From JAWKIJ01 sp041394325 (GTDB lineage Bacteria; Actinomycetota; Acidimicrobiia; Acidimicrobiales; Microtrichaceae), in the NCBI GenBank assembly GCA_041394325.1, contig JAWKIJ010000001.1:1364001-1428000 (forward strand): a DNA stretch of 64,000 bases, given 5' to 3'. Below the pieces are notes generated by a model. It saw nothing but the letters and a program-made list of their open reading frames with translations, was not told the origin of the DNA and searched no databases. The position numbers and the translations under genes are program-made. The first letter of the stretch is position 1; every line of letters begins with the position of its first letter. This document shows, in pieces, positions 26,621 to 34,763 of this stretch.

Positions 26621-27739
26621 TCAGTCGAACGTGATGACGCCGCGGATGTTCTTGCCGTCGCGCATGTCCTGGTAGCCCTCGTTCACCTGGTCGAGGGTGT
26701 AGGTCCTGGTGACGAGTTCGTCGAGCTTCAGCTTGCCGTCGCGGTACAGGTTCAGGAGGGCCGGGATGTCGACGCGGGGGTTGCCGGATCCGAACAGGCA
26801 GCCCTTCAGTTCCTTGTTGAGCATCGTGAACATGAACGGGTTCATGGTCACCTCGTTGTCGAGCATGTTCGCCACCGCGGTCATCACACAGGTGCCGCCC
26901 TTGGCGGTGATGGTGAGGGCCGGTTCGACCATGTCGCCCTTCATCACACCGGGGGTGAGGATGACCTTGTCGCACATCTCGCCCCAGGTGAGCGCACCGA
27001 TCTCGCCGATGGCCTCCTCGGTGGACGCGAATGTGTGCGTCGCCCCGAACTCCATCGCCTTCTCCCGCTTGAACTCGACGGGGTCGATGGCGATGACGCG
27101 CCGGGCACCCGACAGTGCGGCACCCTGGATGGCGTTCATACCGAGTCCACCACAACCGATGACCGCGACGGTGTCGCCGGCTTTCACCTCGGCGCGGTGC
27201 ACCGCGGACCCGTAGCCGGTGGCGACGCCGCACGACACGAGGGCCACCGCGTTCCACGGCAGGTCGGGGTCGACCTTGACCACGGCCGCCTCGGCCACGA
27301 GGAGGTGCTCGGCGAACGTGCCGAGCTGGCACATGCGGGCGAGGTCCCGGTCACCCACGTGATGGGCGACCCGACCGTCGGTCATCATGCCGAGGTCGAA
27401 GAGCTTGGCGCCGAGGTCGCACAGGTTGGAATGGCCCGACACGCACCACTTGCAGCGGCCGCACGACGGGATGAACGACATCGACACGTGGTCGCCCGGA
27501 GCGACCGACGTGACACCCGGGCCGACCGCGAGCACCTCGGCGGCACCCTCGTGGCCGCCGATGCACGGGAGGTGGGGCAGCAGCATGTCGCCGGTGACGG
27601 CGTGCTCGTCGGAGTGGCACATCCCCGCGGCCTTGGTCTGCAGGAGCACCTCGCCGGGACCGGGATCGTCGATGGTGACGTCCTCGATCTTCCACGGCTC
27701 GTTGAGCCCCCACAACACCGCGGCACGTGACTGCACCAT
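26621..27739 (-). CDS. NDMA-dependent alcohol dehydrogenase (mycofactocin-linked nicotinoprotein, MDR family)
   Basis: A 372-residue zinc-type medium-chain dehydrogenase. Catalytic zinc contacts are in AGMCHSDEH and GGHEGAAEV. The structural zinc site is intact (CGRCKWCVSGHSNLC), and the Rossmann motif is GCGGLGMNAIQGA. The sequence style matches the Rxyl_3153-type NDMA-dependent alcohol dehydrogenases. These hold NAD tightly and cannot exchange it, so they need an external acceptor; genetics and phylogenetic profiling tie them to mycofactocin. It lies 3 kb from mftA, which supports that assignment. ATG 27739 is used. The alcohol substrate is unknown. Confidence 0.88.
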   Translation of the reverse strand: MVQSRAAVLWGLNEPWKIEDVTIDDPGPGEVLLQTKAAGMCHSDEHAVTGDMLLPHLPCIGGHEGAAEVLAVGPGVTSVAPGDHVSMSFIPSCGRCKWCVSGHSNLCDLGAKLFDLGMMTDGRVAHHVGDRDLARMCQLGTFAEHLLVAEAAVVKVDPDLPWNAVALVSCGVATGYGSAVHRAEVKAGDTVAVIGCGGLGMNAIQGAALSGARRVIAIDPVEFKREKAMEFGATHTFASTEEAIGEIGALTWGEMCDKVILTPGVMKGDMVEPALTITAKGGTCVMTAVANMLDNEVTMNPFMFTMLNKELKGCLFGSGNPRVDIPALLNLYRDGKLKLDELVTRTYTLDQVNEGYQDMRDGKNIRGVITFD

Positions 27740-27827
27740 CGTCGACCCCCTGGTCTGCCATCGGGCGTCGGTCAGCCCGTCTGTGCGACAGTTCTACTAC
27801 CGGTACCGGCGGTGGCACGATACGAGG

Positions 27828-28907
27828 ATGCAAGCGGAGCCGGCTTCGCCCCACGACGACCTCGACGGGGAGCAGATCCGTCGCATCCACAGGATCGTCG
27901 GGCTGGCGCCTCCGACGCTGCGCCGCGACGACGTCGCCGCCAGAGGTGGCGTCGACCTCGACTCGATCATGCACTGGTGGAGGGCGATGGGCTTCCCCGA
28001 GGTGGACGAGTCGACCGTCATGTTCAACGCGGCCGACGTCGACATGGTGGCCCGATTGGTGGAGTATCTCGAGGCGGGGCTCTTCACCGACGAGGGGATC
28101 CTGCGCGTGACCCGGCTGTTGGGCGCGTCGATGCAGCGGATCGCCGAGTCCCAGGTGGAGTCCGCAGTGGACTTCGTCGATCGTGCGGTCGAGCCGGGCG
28201 TCGATACGGACGGCGACGACCCGATCGTCGACCTCCTGGGTGACGGCGCGCTCGCGTTGATACCGATGATGGAGAGTGCGCTGCTGTACGTGTGGCGACG
28301 ACATCTGCTGGCGGCGATCGGTCACCGACTCAGCGCGCCGATGGACTCGCCCGATCGGGCGGTGGGGTTCGCGGACCTGTCCGGGTTCACCAAGTTGTCC
28401 AAGCAACTCTCGCCGGACGATCTCGCCTCCCTGGTCGACGCGTTCGAGGCCACCGCGTTCGACGTGGCCAGCGGCCTGGACGCACGGGTGGTGAAGTTGA
28501 TCGGTGACGAGGTGATGTTCGTCGCGGCGGATCTGCCCACTGCGGCGAGGGTCGCCCTGATCCTGGGCGAGCAACTCGCGAGGATTCCCGACATGCCCCC
28601 GGTCCACTGCGGTCTCGCCTTCGGCCCCACCGTCAACGTCGGCGGCGACGTCTTCGGCAACACCGTCAACCTCGCCGCCCGCCTGACCACCATCGCGAGG
28701 CGCGGTTCGGTGGTGATCCCGCGGTCGCAGGCGGTGCTGTTGGCCGACCAGGCCGACCTGACGGTGCGCACGATGCGCCGGGTGCAGTTCCTGAAGGGGA
28801 TCGGCGACACCGCGACGTCGGTCGTCCGCCTCGCCGAGCCACCCCCCGGACCGGATCCGGTCGACCCGGACGGGGATCCGCGGACGAGCGAACCGGTCGG
28901 GGCGTAA
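27828..28907 (+). CDS. Class III adenylate/guanylate cyclase with N-terminal regulatory region
   Basis: A 359-residue protein from ATG 27828. The first 170 residues are helical and resemble the pH- or ligand-sensing regulatory part of mycobacterial cyclases (LAPPTLRRDDVAARGGVD, ILRVTRLLGASMQRIAESQ). The catalytic domain follows: VGFADLSGFTKLSKQL contains the metal-binding Asp, KLIGDEVMFVA the second Asp, and FGNTVNLAARLT the transition-state region. It would make cAMP (or cGMP) from the nucleotide triphosphate in the cytoplasm. It is divergent from the alcohol dehydrogenase over 88 bases, and the aminotransferase follows after 10 bases. Confidence 0.85.
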   Translation: MQAEPASPHDDLDGEQIRRIHRIVGLAPPTLRRDDVAARGGVDLDSIMHWWRAMGFPEVDESTVMFNAADVDMVARLVEYLEAGLFTDEGILRVTRLLGASMQRIAESQVESAVDFVDRAVEPGVDTDGDDPIVDLLGDGALALIPMMESALLYVWRRHLLAAIGHRLSAPMDSPDRAVGFADLSGFTKLSKQLSPDDLASLVDAFEATAFDVASGLDARVVKLIGDEVMFVAADLPTAARVALILGEQLARIPDMPPVHCGLAFGPTVNVGGDVFGNTVNLAARLTTIARRGSVVIPRSQAVLLADQADLTVRTMRRVQFLKGIGDTATSVVRLAEPPPGPDPVDPDGDPRTSEPVGA

Positions 28908-28917
28908 GGTCCGCTCC

Positions 28918-30285
28918 ATGTCGGGCACGCTCGCCAACTTCGACCCGCACAACAAGACGTCGACCTTCGTGCACGATCGTGCACACGTGTTCCACTCGTG
29001 GTCCGCGCAGGCGCACATCAACCCCCTGCCGGTGGCCGGCGCGGAGGGATCGTGGTTCTGGGACTACGACGGCAACCGCTACCTCGACTTCTCCTCGCAG
29101 TTGATGAACGTCAACGTCGGCCATCAACACCCGGTGCTGGTGGCCGCCATCCAGGAGGCCGCCGGCCGCTTGTGCACGATCGCGCCGTTCCACGCCAATG
29201 CCGATCGCTCCGAGGCGGCACGGCGGATCGCGGATGTGGCGCCGGCGGGGCTCGACAAGGTGTTCTTCACCAACGGGGGGGCGGAGGCCACCGAGAACGC
29301 GATCCGGATGGCCCGCCGACACACCGGCCGCCACAAGGTGTTGGCCGCCTATCGCAGCTATCACGGCGCCACCCACGGGGCCATCTCGGCGACGGGCGAC
29401 CCACGCCGTTGGGCCTCGGAACCCGCGATCCCGGGGATCGTGCGATTCCTCGGACCCTACCCGTACCGGTCGTCGTTCCACGCGACCTCGACCACCCAGG
29501 AATGCGAGCGCGCGCTGGCCCACCTCGACGAGTTGGTGATGTTCGAGGGCGCCCACACGATCGCAGCGATCATCCTCGAACCCGTCGTGGGCACCAATGG
29601 CGTCCTCGTACCGCCCGACGGCTATCTGGCCGGAGTGCGGGAACTCTGCGACCGTCACGGCATCGTGATGATCGCCGACGAGGTGATGGCGGGGTTCGGG
29701 CGGTGCGGGCAGTGGTTCGCCGCCGACCACTGGGGGGTGGTCCCCGATCTGATCTGCTTCGCCAAGGGGGTCAACTCCGGGTACGTACCGCTGGGCGGGG
29801 TGATCATCGGAGAGGAGATCGCCGCGACGTTCGACGACGCGGTGTATCCGGGTGGGCTCACGTACTCGGGTCATCCACTCGCGTGCGCGGCGGCGGTCGC
29901 GTCGATCCAGGTGTTCCACGACGACGACGTGTGCGGACGGGCGCGGCGGTTGGGCGAGGAGGTGTTGGGACCCGGCTTGGCCGCGATCGCCGAACGTCAC
30001 CCCGCGGTCGGCGAGGTCCGGGGTTTGGGTGCTCTGTGGGCGGTCGAGTTGGTCCGTGACCCTCGAACGCGCGAGATGCTGGTGCCGTTCAACGCGACGG
30101 GTGACGCGGCGAAGCCCATGGCCGAGATCGCCGCGGCGTGCCGGGCCGAGGGTGTGTGGGTCTTCACCCACTTCAACCGGGTGCACGTCGCCCCGCCGTG
30201 CAACATCGACGACACCGATGCCCGGACCGGCCTCGCCGTGTTGGACCGGGCGCTCACGATCGCGGACTCCCTCGTCGGCCGCTGA
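28918..30285 (+). CDS. Class III (omega-type) PLP aminotransferase
   Basis: A 455-residue fold-type I aminotransferase of the subgroup III type. Key blocks are NVNVGHQHPVLV, FFTNGGAEATENAIRMAR, IIADEVMAGFGRCGQW in the form MIADEVMAGFGR, and the PLP lysine in CFAKGVNSGYVPLGG. The enzyme moves amino groups between an omega-amine (for example beta-alanine, GABA or a diamine) and a keto acid. The cyclase stop lies 10 bases upstream and the F420-type reductase starts 28 bases downstream, so the three may share a transcript. The exact substrate cannot be told. Confidence 0.85.
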   Translation: MSGTLANFDPHNKTSTFVHDRAHVFHSWSAQAHINPLPVAGAEGSWFWDYDGNRYLDFSSQLMNVNVGHQHPVLVAAIQEAAGRLCTIAPFHANADRSEAARRIADVAPAGLDKVFFTNGGAEATENAIRMARRHTGRHKVLAAYRSYHGATHGAISATGDPRRWASEPAIPGIVRFLGPYPYRSSFHATSTTQECERALAHLDELVMFEGAHTIAAIILEPVVGTNGVLVPPDGYLAGVRELCDRHGIVMIADEVMAGFGRCGQWFAADHWGVVPDLICFAKGVNSGYVPLGGVIIGEEIAATFDDAVYPGGLTYSGHPLACAAAVASIQVFHDDDVCGRARRLGEEVLGPGLAAIAERHPAVGEVRGLGALWAVELVRDPRTREMLVPFNATGDAAKPMAEIAAACRAEGVWVFTHFNRVHVAPPCNIDDTDARTGLAVLDRALTIADSLVGR

Positions 30286-30313
30286 GATCTACGCTCGGGC
30301 GTGGAGGTGCTTC

Positions 30314-30754
30314 ATGAAGAACGACACGGTCGTGGAGACGGGTGCCTGGCTGTTGGAGCACGGCCATCGCCTGCTGTTGAAGGTCAGCGGCGGACGGTTC
30401 CCCCGGCGTGTCCTGGGGATGCAACCGGTCGAACTGTTCACCACCGGCCGGAAGTCGGGGCTCCGCCGCGGCACCATGCTCACCGCTCCGGTCGTGGAGG
30501 GCGAGCGGGTGATCCTCGTCGCGTCCAAGGGTGGTCACAGCAGCAATCCGGCCTGGTATCTCAACCTCGTCGCGAACCCCGAGGTCGACCTCACGATGGG
30601 TGGCACCGAACGGGCCATGCTCGCACGCACGGCGACCCCCGAGGAGAAGGCCGAGCTGTGGCCTCGTATCGTGAGGTCCTACAAGGGCTACGCCGCGTAC
30701 CAGAGGAGCACCGACCGTGACATCCCCGTGGTGATCTGCGAACCGCGCCCCTGA
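30314..30754 (+). CDS. Deazaflavin (F420)-dependent nitroreductase-family protein (Ddn-like)
   Basis: A 146-residue split-barrel protein of the F420-binding Ddn group. ATG 30314 follows a strong ribosome site (GGAGGTGCTTC). Diagnostic segments are MQPVELFTTGRKSGLRRGTML (the F420 phosphate-binding turn with GRKSG), VILVASKGGHSSNPAWYLNL and AELWPRIVRSYKGYAAYQ. Family members transfer hydride from F420H2 to quinones, nitro compounds or other substrates. It is the last gene before the mftA promoter region. Confidence 0.85.
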   Translation: MKNDTVVETGAWLLEHGHRLLLKVSGGRFPRRVLGMQPVELFTTGRKSGLRRGTMLTAPVVEGERVILVASKGGHSSNPAWYLNLVANPEVDLTMGGTERAMLARTATPEEKAELWPRIVRSYKGYAAYQRSTDRDIPVVICEPRP

Positions 30755-30837
30755 GGGGCGTCGCGCCACAGGGCCGGTCCGACGAGGGCCTTGTTCCGTT
30801 GCCGCAGTGTGGGGCCGGGCTTTCGTTTGGAGGCTGC

Positions 30838-30881
30838 CGGGAACGCGATGACCCGGCAGGACATGGTCGGAAGCGTTCCCG
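30838..30881. promoter_or_regulatory. Inverted repeat in the mftA upstream region
   Basis: CGGGAACGC (30838-30846) and GCGTTCCCG (30873-30881) form perfect 9-base arms separated by 26 bases. They lie 82 bases upstream of the mftA start, in the 208-base gap between the F420-type reductase and mftA. It could be a repressor operator or an RNA hairpin in the leader. No MftR gene is in the window. Confidence 0.35.
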
Positions 30882-30962
30882 TCGACGACGGGCGAGCCGG
30901 TACCGTGTCGTGCGGCATCGACCCGGCCGGGTCGGCCGTCCCTCACCCGATAGGAGCCACCC

Positions 30963-31139
30963 ATGAGCCTCGACATCGTCGACCGGAACTCCGACATCGT
31001 CGACCACGACCCCGCCGCCGTCATCGCCGACGGACCGTCGCTCGGGGCGGACGACGCGACCGCTGTCGACGGCACCTTCGTCGAGGACGAGTTCCTCGTC
31101 GAGGAGATCTCCATCGACGGGATGTGCGGGGTCTACTGA
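30963..31139 (+). CDS. mftA: Mycofactocin precursor peptide MftA
   Basis: A 58-residue precursor. The C-terminus is EEISIDGMCGVY, and the IDGMCGVY ending is the hallmark of MftA. In the known pathway the last two residues (Val57-Tyr58) are decarboxylated and cross-linked by MftC and then released as the cofactor core. The first 45 residues are an acidic leader rich in Asp, recognised by MftB. ATG 30963 has a clear ribosome site (TAGGAGCC). mftB starts 44 bases downstream. It is the only copy seen in the window. Confidence 0.95.
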   Translation: MSLDIVDRNSDIVDHDPAAVIADGPSLGADDATAVDGTFVEDEFLVEEISIDGMCGVY

Positions 31140-31183
31140 GCCGTTCGACGCCGCGCACCCCGGCCAACAACGATCGGACCCCG

Positions 31184-31474
31184 ATGTCGATCCTGCTCGA
31201 CGACGCCTACGAGCTACACCCACAGGTCTCGCTCCGCGACGAGCCGTTCGGCGCGCTTGCCTACCACTTCGGCAACCGTCGCCTCAGCTTCCTTCGCTCC
31301 CACGAGATGGTCCGTGTCGTCACCGAGCTCGCCGACTCGCCCGACGTCACGACCGCCTTCGACCGGGCGGGGATCGAAACGGCGCGCCGTCCCTCGTTCG
31401 TGCGGGCACTCGAGCGCCTGGCCGCGGGTGACATGATCCGGCCGCGCCGGGCCGACACCGCGGAGCCGGCGTGA
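31184..31474 (+). CDS. mftB: Mycofactocin chaperone MftB (RRE-type peptide-binding protein)
   Basis: A 96-residue PqqD-like RiPP recognition protein. Conserved family text includes ELHPQVSLRDEPFGALAYHFGNRRLSFL, read here in pieces as LHPQVSLRDEPFGALAY and RRLSFLRS, and a C-terminal FVRALERLAAGDMIRP. MftB binds the MftA leader and presents its C-terminus to MftC. ATG 31184 has only a weak ribosome site, so translation may depend on read-through from mftA; a CTG at 31136 overlapping the mftA stop is an alternative start. Its TGA overlaps the mftC start. Confidence 0.92.
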   Translation: MSILLDDAYELHPQVSLRDEPFGALAYHFGNRRLSFLRSHEMVRVVTELADSPDVTTAFDRAGIETARRPSFVRALERLAAGDMIRPRRADTAEPA

Positions 31475-32700
31475 TGACGGTGGCCGTCGGGTCGGTACCG
31501 GTGGAGCCCACCTCCCGTTCCACCCGTCGTGAAGGTGCGCCGGTGCATTCGGTGCAGCCACCCGCGCCGCGTCGGTCGACGCTGGTCGAGGACATGAAGC
31601 GAGGTCTCGACGCGCCGATCTGTCTCACGTGGGAGCTGACCTACGCATGCAACCTGGCGTGTACGCACTGCCTCAGCTCGTCGGGCCGACGCGATCCCCG
31701 CGAGCTCGACACCGACGAGTGCCTCGCATTGATCGACGACCTGGAGCGGATGCAGGTCTTCTACGTCAACCTCGGTGGTGGCGAGCCGATGCTGCGGCGC
31801 GACTTCTTCGACATCGTCGAATACGCGACCGCTCACCGGGTGGGGGTGAAGTTCTCGACCAATGGCACTTACCTCGACGCCGCCAACGCGGCGCGCCTCG
31901 CGTCGATGGACTACCTCGACGTGCAGGTCTCCATCGACGGTGCCGACGCTTCGGTCAACGACGCGGTGCGCGGCACCGGCTCGTTCGCGGCGGCCCGCAC
32001 TGCGATGGAGCACCTCGCGAACGCGGCGTTCGGACCGTTCAAGATCAGCATCGTGGCGACGCGCCACAACGTCGACCAACTCGACGCGTTCAAGGCCATC
32101 GCCGACTCCTACGGTGCCCAACTCCGGATCACCCGCCTGCGGCCGTCGGGGCGCGGTGCGGGCACGTGGAACGAGTTGCATCCCACCGCGGAGCAGCAAC
32201 GCCGCCTGTACGACTGGCTCATCGACCGCCCCGACGTGTTGACGGGTGACTCCTTCTTCCACCTGTCCGCCTTCGGCGAGGCGCTCCCCGGTCTCAACCT
32301 GTGTGGCGCCGGCCGGGTGGTGTGCCTGATCGACCCGGTCGGCGACGTCTACGCGTGCCCCTTCGTCATCCACGACGAGTTCCTCGCCGGCAACGTCCGT
32401 GGTCCCGGGGGATTCGCGGCGGTGTGGCGAGAGTCGGACCTGTTCCGCGAGCTGCGCGAACCGACCTCGGCCGGTGCGTGCGCCTCCTGTGGCAGCTACG
32501 ACGCGTGTCAGGGCGGCTGCATGGCCTCCAAGTTCTTCGTGGGCCTCGACCGCTCCGACCCCGACCCCGAATGTGTGCACGGCCACGCCGAGGGTCTGCT
32601 CGCCACCGTCGACCCGTCGAAGGTGCCCGTCTCCGGTGTCGACCATTCGCGTCCGGCGGCCGTCGCGGTGTCGATCGGCTCGGCCCCTCCGAACCGGTGA
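31471..32700 (+). CDS. mftC: Mycofactocin radical SAM maturase MftC
   Basis: A 409-residue radical SAM/SPASM enzyme. The SAM cluster motif CNLACTHC puts the ligands at Cys60, Cys64 and Cys67. GGGEPMLRRDFF is the SAM-binding GGEP block. The C-terminal SPASM region has cysteines in LCGAGRVVC, YACPF, CASCGSYDACQGGC and a late PECVHG. MftC oxidatively decarboxylates the C-terminal Tyr of MftA and forms the Val-Tyr cross-link. GTG 31471 (GTGATG) overlaps the mftB stop; ATG 31474 is the alternative. The 3' end overlaps the first OYE gene (GTGA), so all of mftA-mftC and the OYE genes form one operon. Confidence 0.95.
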   Translation: MMTVAVGSVPVEPTSRSTRREGAPVHSVQPPAPRRSTLVEDMKRGLDAPICLTWELTYACNLACTHCLSSSGRRDPRELDTDECLALIDDLERMQVFYVNLGGGEPMLRRDFFDIVEYATAHRVGVKFSTNGTYLDAANAARLASMDYLDVQVSIDGADASVNDAVRGTGSFAAARTAMEHLANAAFGPFKISIVATRHNVDQLDAFKAIADSYGAQLRITRLRPSGRGAGTWNELHPTAEQQRRLYDWLIDRPDVLTGDSFFHLSAFGEALPGLNLCGAGRVVCLIDPVGDVYACPFVIHDEFLAGNVRGPGGFAAVWRESDLFRELREPTSAGACASCGSYDACQGGCMASKFFVGLDRSDPDPECVHGHAEGLLATVDPSKVPVSGVDHSRPAAVAVSIGSAPPNR

Positions 32701-34763
32701 AACTCGTCGAGCCGATCGTCGTCGGTTCGCGCACGGCGCCGAGCCGTGTGCTGTTCGGTCCTCACGAGACGAACCTCGGCGACGGCCGATCCATTGGCGA
32801 ACGCCACGCCGCGTACTACGGGCGCCGTGCCGCGGGCGGTGCGGGGGTGATCGTCACCGAGATCGCGTCGGTTCACCCGAGCGACTGGCCCTACGAGCGT
32901 GCGCCGCTCGCCACCGAGTGTCGGCAGGGTTGGGCCGCGGTGGTGCGGGAGTGCCGTCCCCACGGTGCGCTCGTGATCGCCGGGTTGGGCCACGCAGGGG
33001 GTCAGGGCTCGAGCGCGTACAGCCAACGCGAGCTCTGGGCGCCGTCGGGTGTCCCCGAGGTCAACACCCGTGAGGTGCCCAAGGTGATGGAGGACGACGA
33101 CATCGCCGCGGTCATCGCCGGTTTCGCCGAGGGGGCGGCCGCCGCGATCGCGGCGGGATGTGACGGCGTGGAGCTCAACGCGGGGCAGCACTCGCTGATC
33201 CGCCAGTTCCTGTCGGGCCTCACGAACCAGCGCGGCGACGGCTGGGCGGACCGCACCCGCTTCGCCGAGGAGGTGCTCGCCGCGACCGTCACCGCGGCCC
33301 GGGCGGTCGATCCCGCCGCCGTGGTCGGGCTGCGGCTGAGCGGCGACGAACTGGCTCCGTGGGCGGGGATCACCCCCGATGACGCCCCCCCGCTGGCGGC
33401 GACGCTCGCCCGCCACATCGACTACCTGGTGGTCGTCCGGGGATCGATCTTCTCGGTACCCGCCACGCGCCCCGACTCCCACGTCGAGACGGGCTTCAAC
33501 CTCGCATTGTGCGGTTCGATCCGCGACGCCGTTCGAGCCGGGCACGGCGACCGGGTCGCGGTCTTCGCACAGGGCTCGATCGTCGAGGTCGCCCAGGCCG
33601 AGGCCGCGATCGTCGAGGGGGTCTGCGACGGCGTCGAGATGACCCGGGCCCAACTCGCCGACGCCTCGCTCGTGGCCAAGGTCCGCGCCGGCCGGGCCGA
33701 TCGGGTGCGGCCCTGTGTGCTGTGCAACCAGACGTGCATGGTGCGCGATGCACGCAATCCGGTGGTCACCTGCGTGGTCGATCCTCGGACCGGACACGAA
33801 CGCCGCGACCCCGAGGTGGACCCGGCGGTGTCTTCGTCGTCGCCGGTCGATCGGCGATCGGCCGACGGTGCGCCGGTCGTCGTGGTGGGTGCAGGTGTCG
33901 CCGGGCTCGAGGCGGCGCGCGTCGCCGCTATTCGAGGCCATCGGGTGACGGTCCTGGAACGCTCGGCCCACCCCGGAGGGATGGTGCGTGTCGCGTCGGC
34001 CGGCTCGGGGCGTGCCCGCCTGGCCGTGTTCGTCGACTGGCTGGTGGGCGAATGCGAGAATCTCGGGGTCGAGTTCCGCTACCACACCTCGCTCGACCGG
34101 GCCGAGGACGTCCCGCCCGGTTCGGCGGTCGTGGTGGCCACCGGATCGACCGAGGGGCTCGCCGACTACACCCGCACGAAGGCGGCCGTCGTGCTCGGGC
34201 CCGCGGCGGTGCTCGACGCGCTCGAAGAAGCGGCAATACCGGCCGGTCGTGTACTGGTGTGGGACCCGATCGGCGGACCGATCGGCGTCTCGTCGGCCGA
34301 GACGCTGGCCGAAAGGGGGCGCGACGTCGTGCTGGCGACCCCGGACCAGTTGGCGGGCAACGAGTTGAGCCGTACGGGGGACCTGGCACCGGCGAACGGC
34401 CGACTCCAACAGCGGGGGATCGTGATCGAACGGCGCGTGGTGCTGCGGGCGGTCCGCAAGGGCAGTGCCGAAGTCGAGGACCGGTTCTCGGGCCGGCGAC
34501 GGACCATCCGGTGTGCGGTGGTGGTCGACGCGGGCCACCGGCTCCCCGACGACGCGTTGTTCCACACGCTCGCCGGCGAGGGTGGCGACAGTCGTCAGGA
34601 CGCGTTCGTCGTGCGGGCGGGCGACTCGGTGGCCCCGCGCACCATCCTCGAGGCGGTGCGCGAAGGGCGCGCCGCGGCCATCGCGCTCGACGGGGGGATC
34701 CGGCTCAGTGACGGGGTGCCGATGGGCACCGGCGCCATACCCGGAGTGGGGATGACGCGGTGA
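32697..34763 (+). CDS. Mycofactocin-system FadH/OYE family oxidoreductase (first copy)
   Basis: A 688-residue flavoprotein of the 2,4-dienoyl-CoA reductase type. An FMN-binding OYE barrel (residues 1-340; ERHAAYYGRRAAGGAGVIVTE, GVELNAGQHSLIRQFLS) is followed by a 4Fe-4S site (CVLCNQTC with a fourth Cys in VVTCVVD). A FAD/NAD-type Rossmann domain (VVVVGAGVAGLEAARVA) makes up the rest. Such OYE proteins are known in some mycofactocin loci and may reduce or oxidise the cofactor or its clients. GTG 32697 overlaps the mftC stop. It sits exactly where mftD would be expected. Its paralogue follows with a 4-base overlap. Confidence 0.88.
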   Translation: MKLVEPIVVGSRTAPSRVLFGPHETNLGDGRSIGERHAAYYGRRAAGGAGVIVTEIASVHPSDWPYERAPLATECRQGWAAVVRECRPHGALVIAGLGHAGGQGSSAYSQRELWAPSGVPEVNTREVPKVMEDDDIAAVIAGFAEGAAAAIAAGCDGVELNAGQHSLIRQFLSGLTNQRGDGWADRTRFAEEVLAATVTAARAVDPAAVVGLRLSGDELAPWAGITPDDAPPLAATLARHIDYLVVVRGSIFSVPATRPDSHVETGFNLALCGSIRDAVRAGHGDRVAVFAQGSIVEVAQAEAAIVEGVCDGVEMTRAQLADASLVAKVRAGRADRVRPCVLCNQTCMVRDARNPVVTCVVDPRTGHERRDPEVDPAVSSSSPVDRRSADGAPVVVVGAGVAGLEAARVAAIRGHRVTVLERSAHPGGMVRVASAGSGRARLAVFVDWLVGECENLGVEFRYHTSLDRAEDVPPGSAVVVATGSTEGLADYTRTKAAVVLGPAAVLDALEEAAIPAGRVLVWDPIGGPIGVSSAETLAERGRDVVLATPDQLAGNELSRTGDLAPANGRLQQRGIVIERRVVLRAVRKGSAEVEDRFSGRRRTIRCAVVVDAGHRLPDDALFHTLAGEGGDSRQDAFVVRAGDSVAPRTILEAVREGRAAAIALDGGIRLSDGVPMGTGAIPGVGMTR

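Noticed and set aside
32508..34565. Long antisense frames over the OYE genes and other genes
   Set aside because: They show His/Arg/Gly-rich, motif-free products with no ribosome site, typical for antisense frames of high-GC coding DNA.
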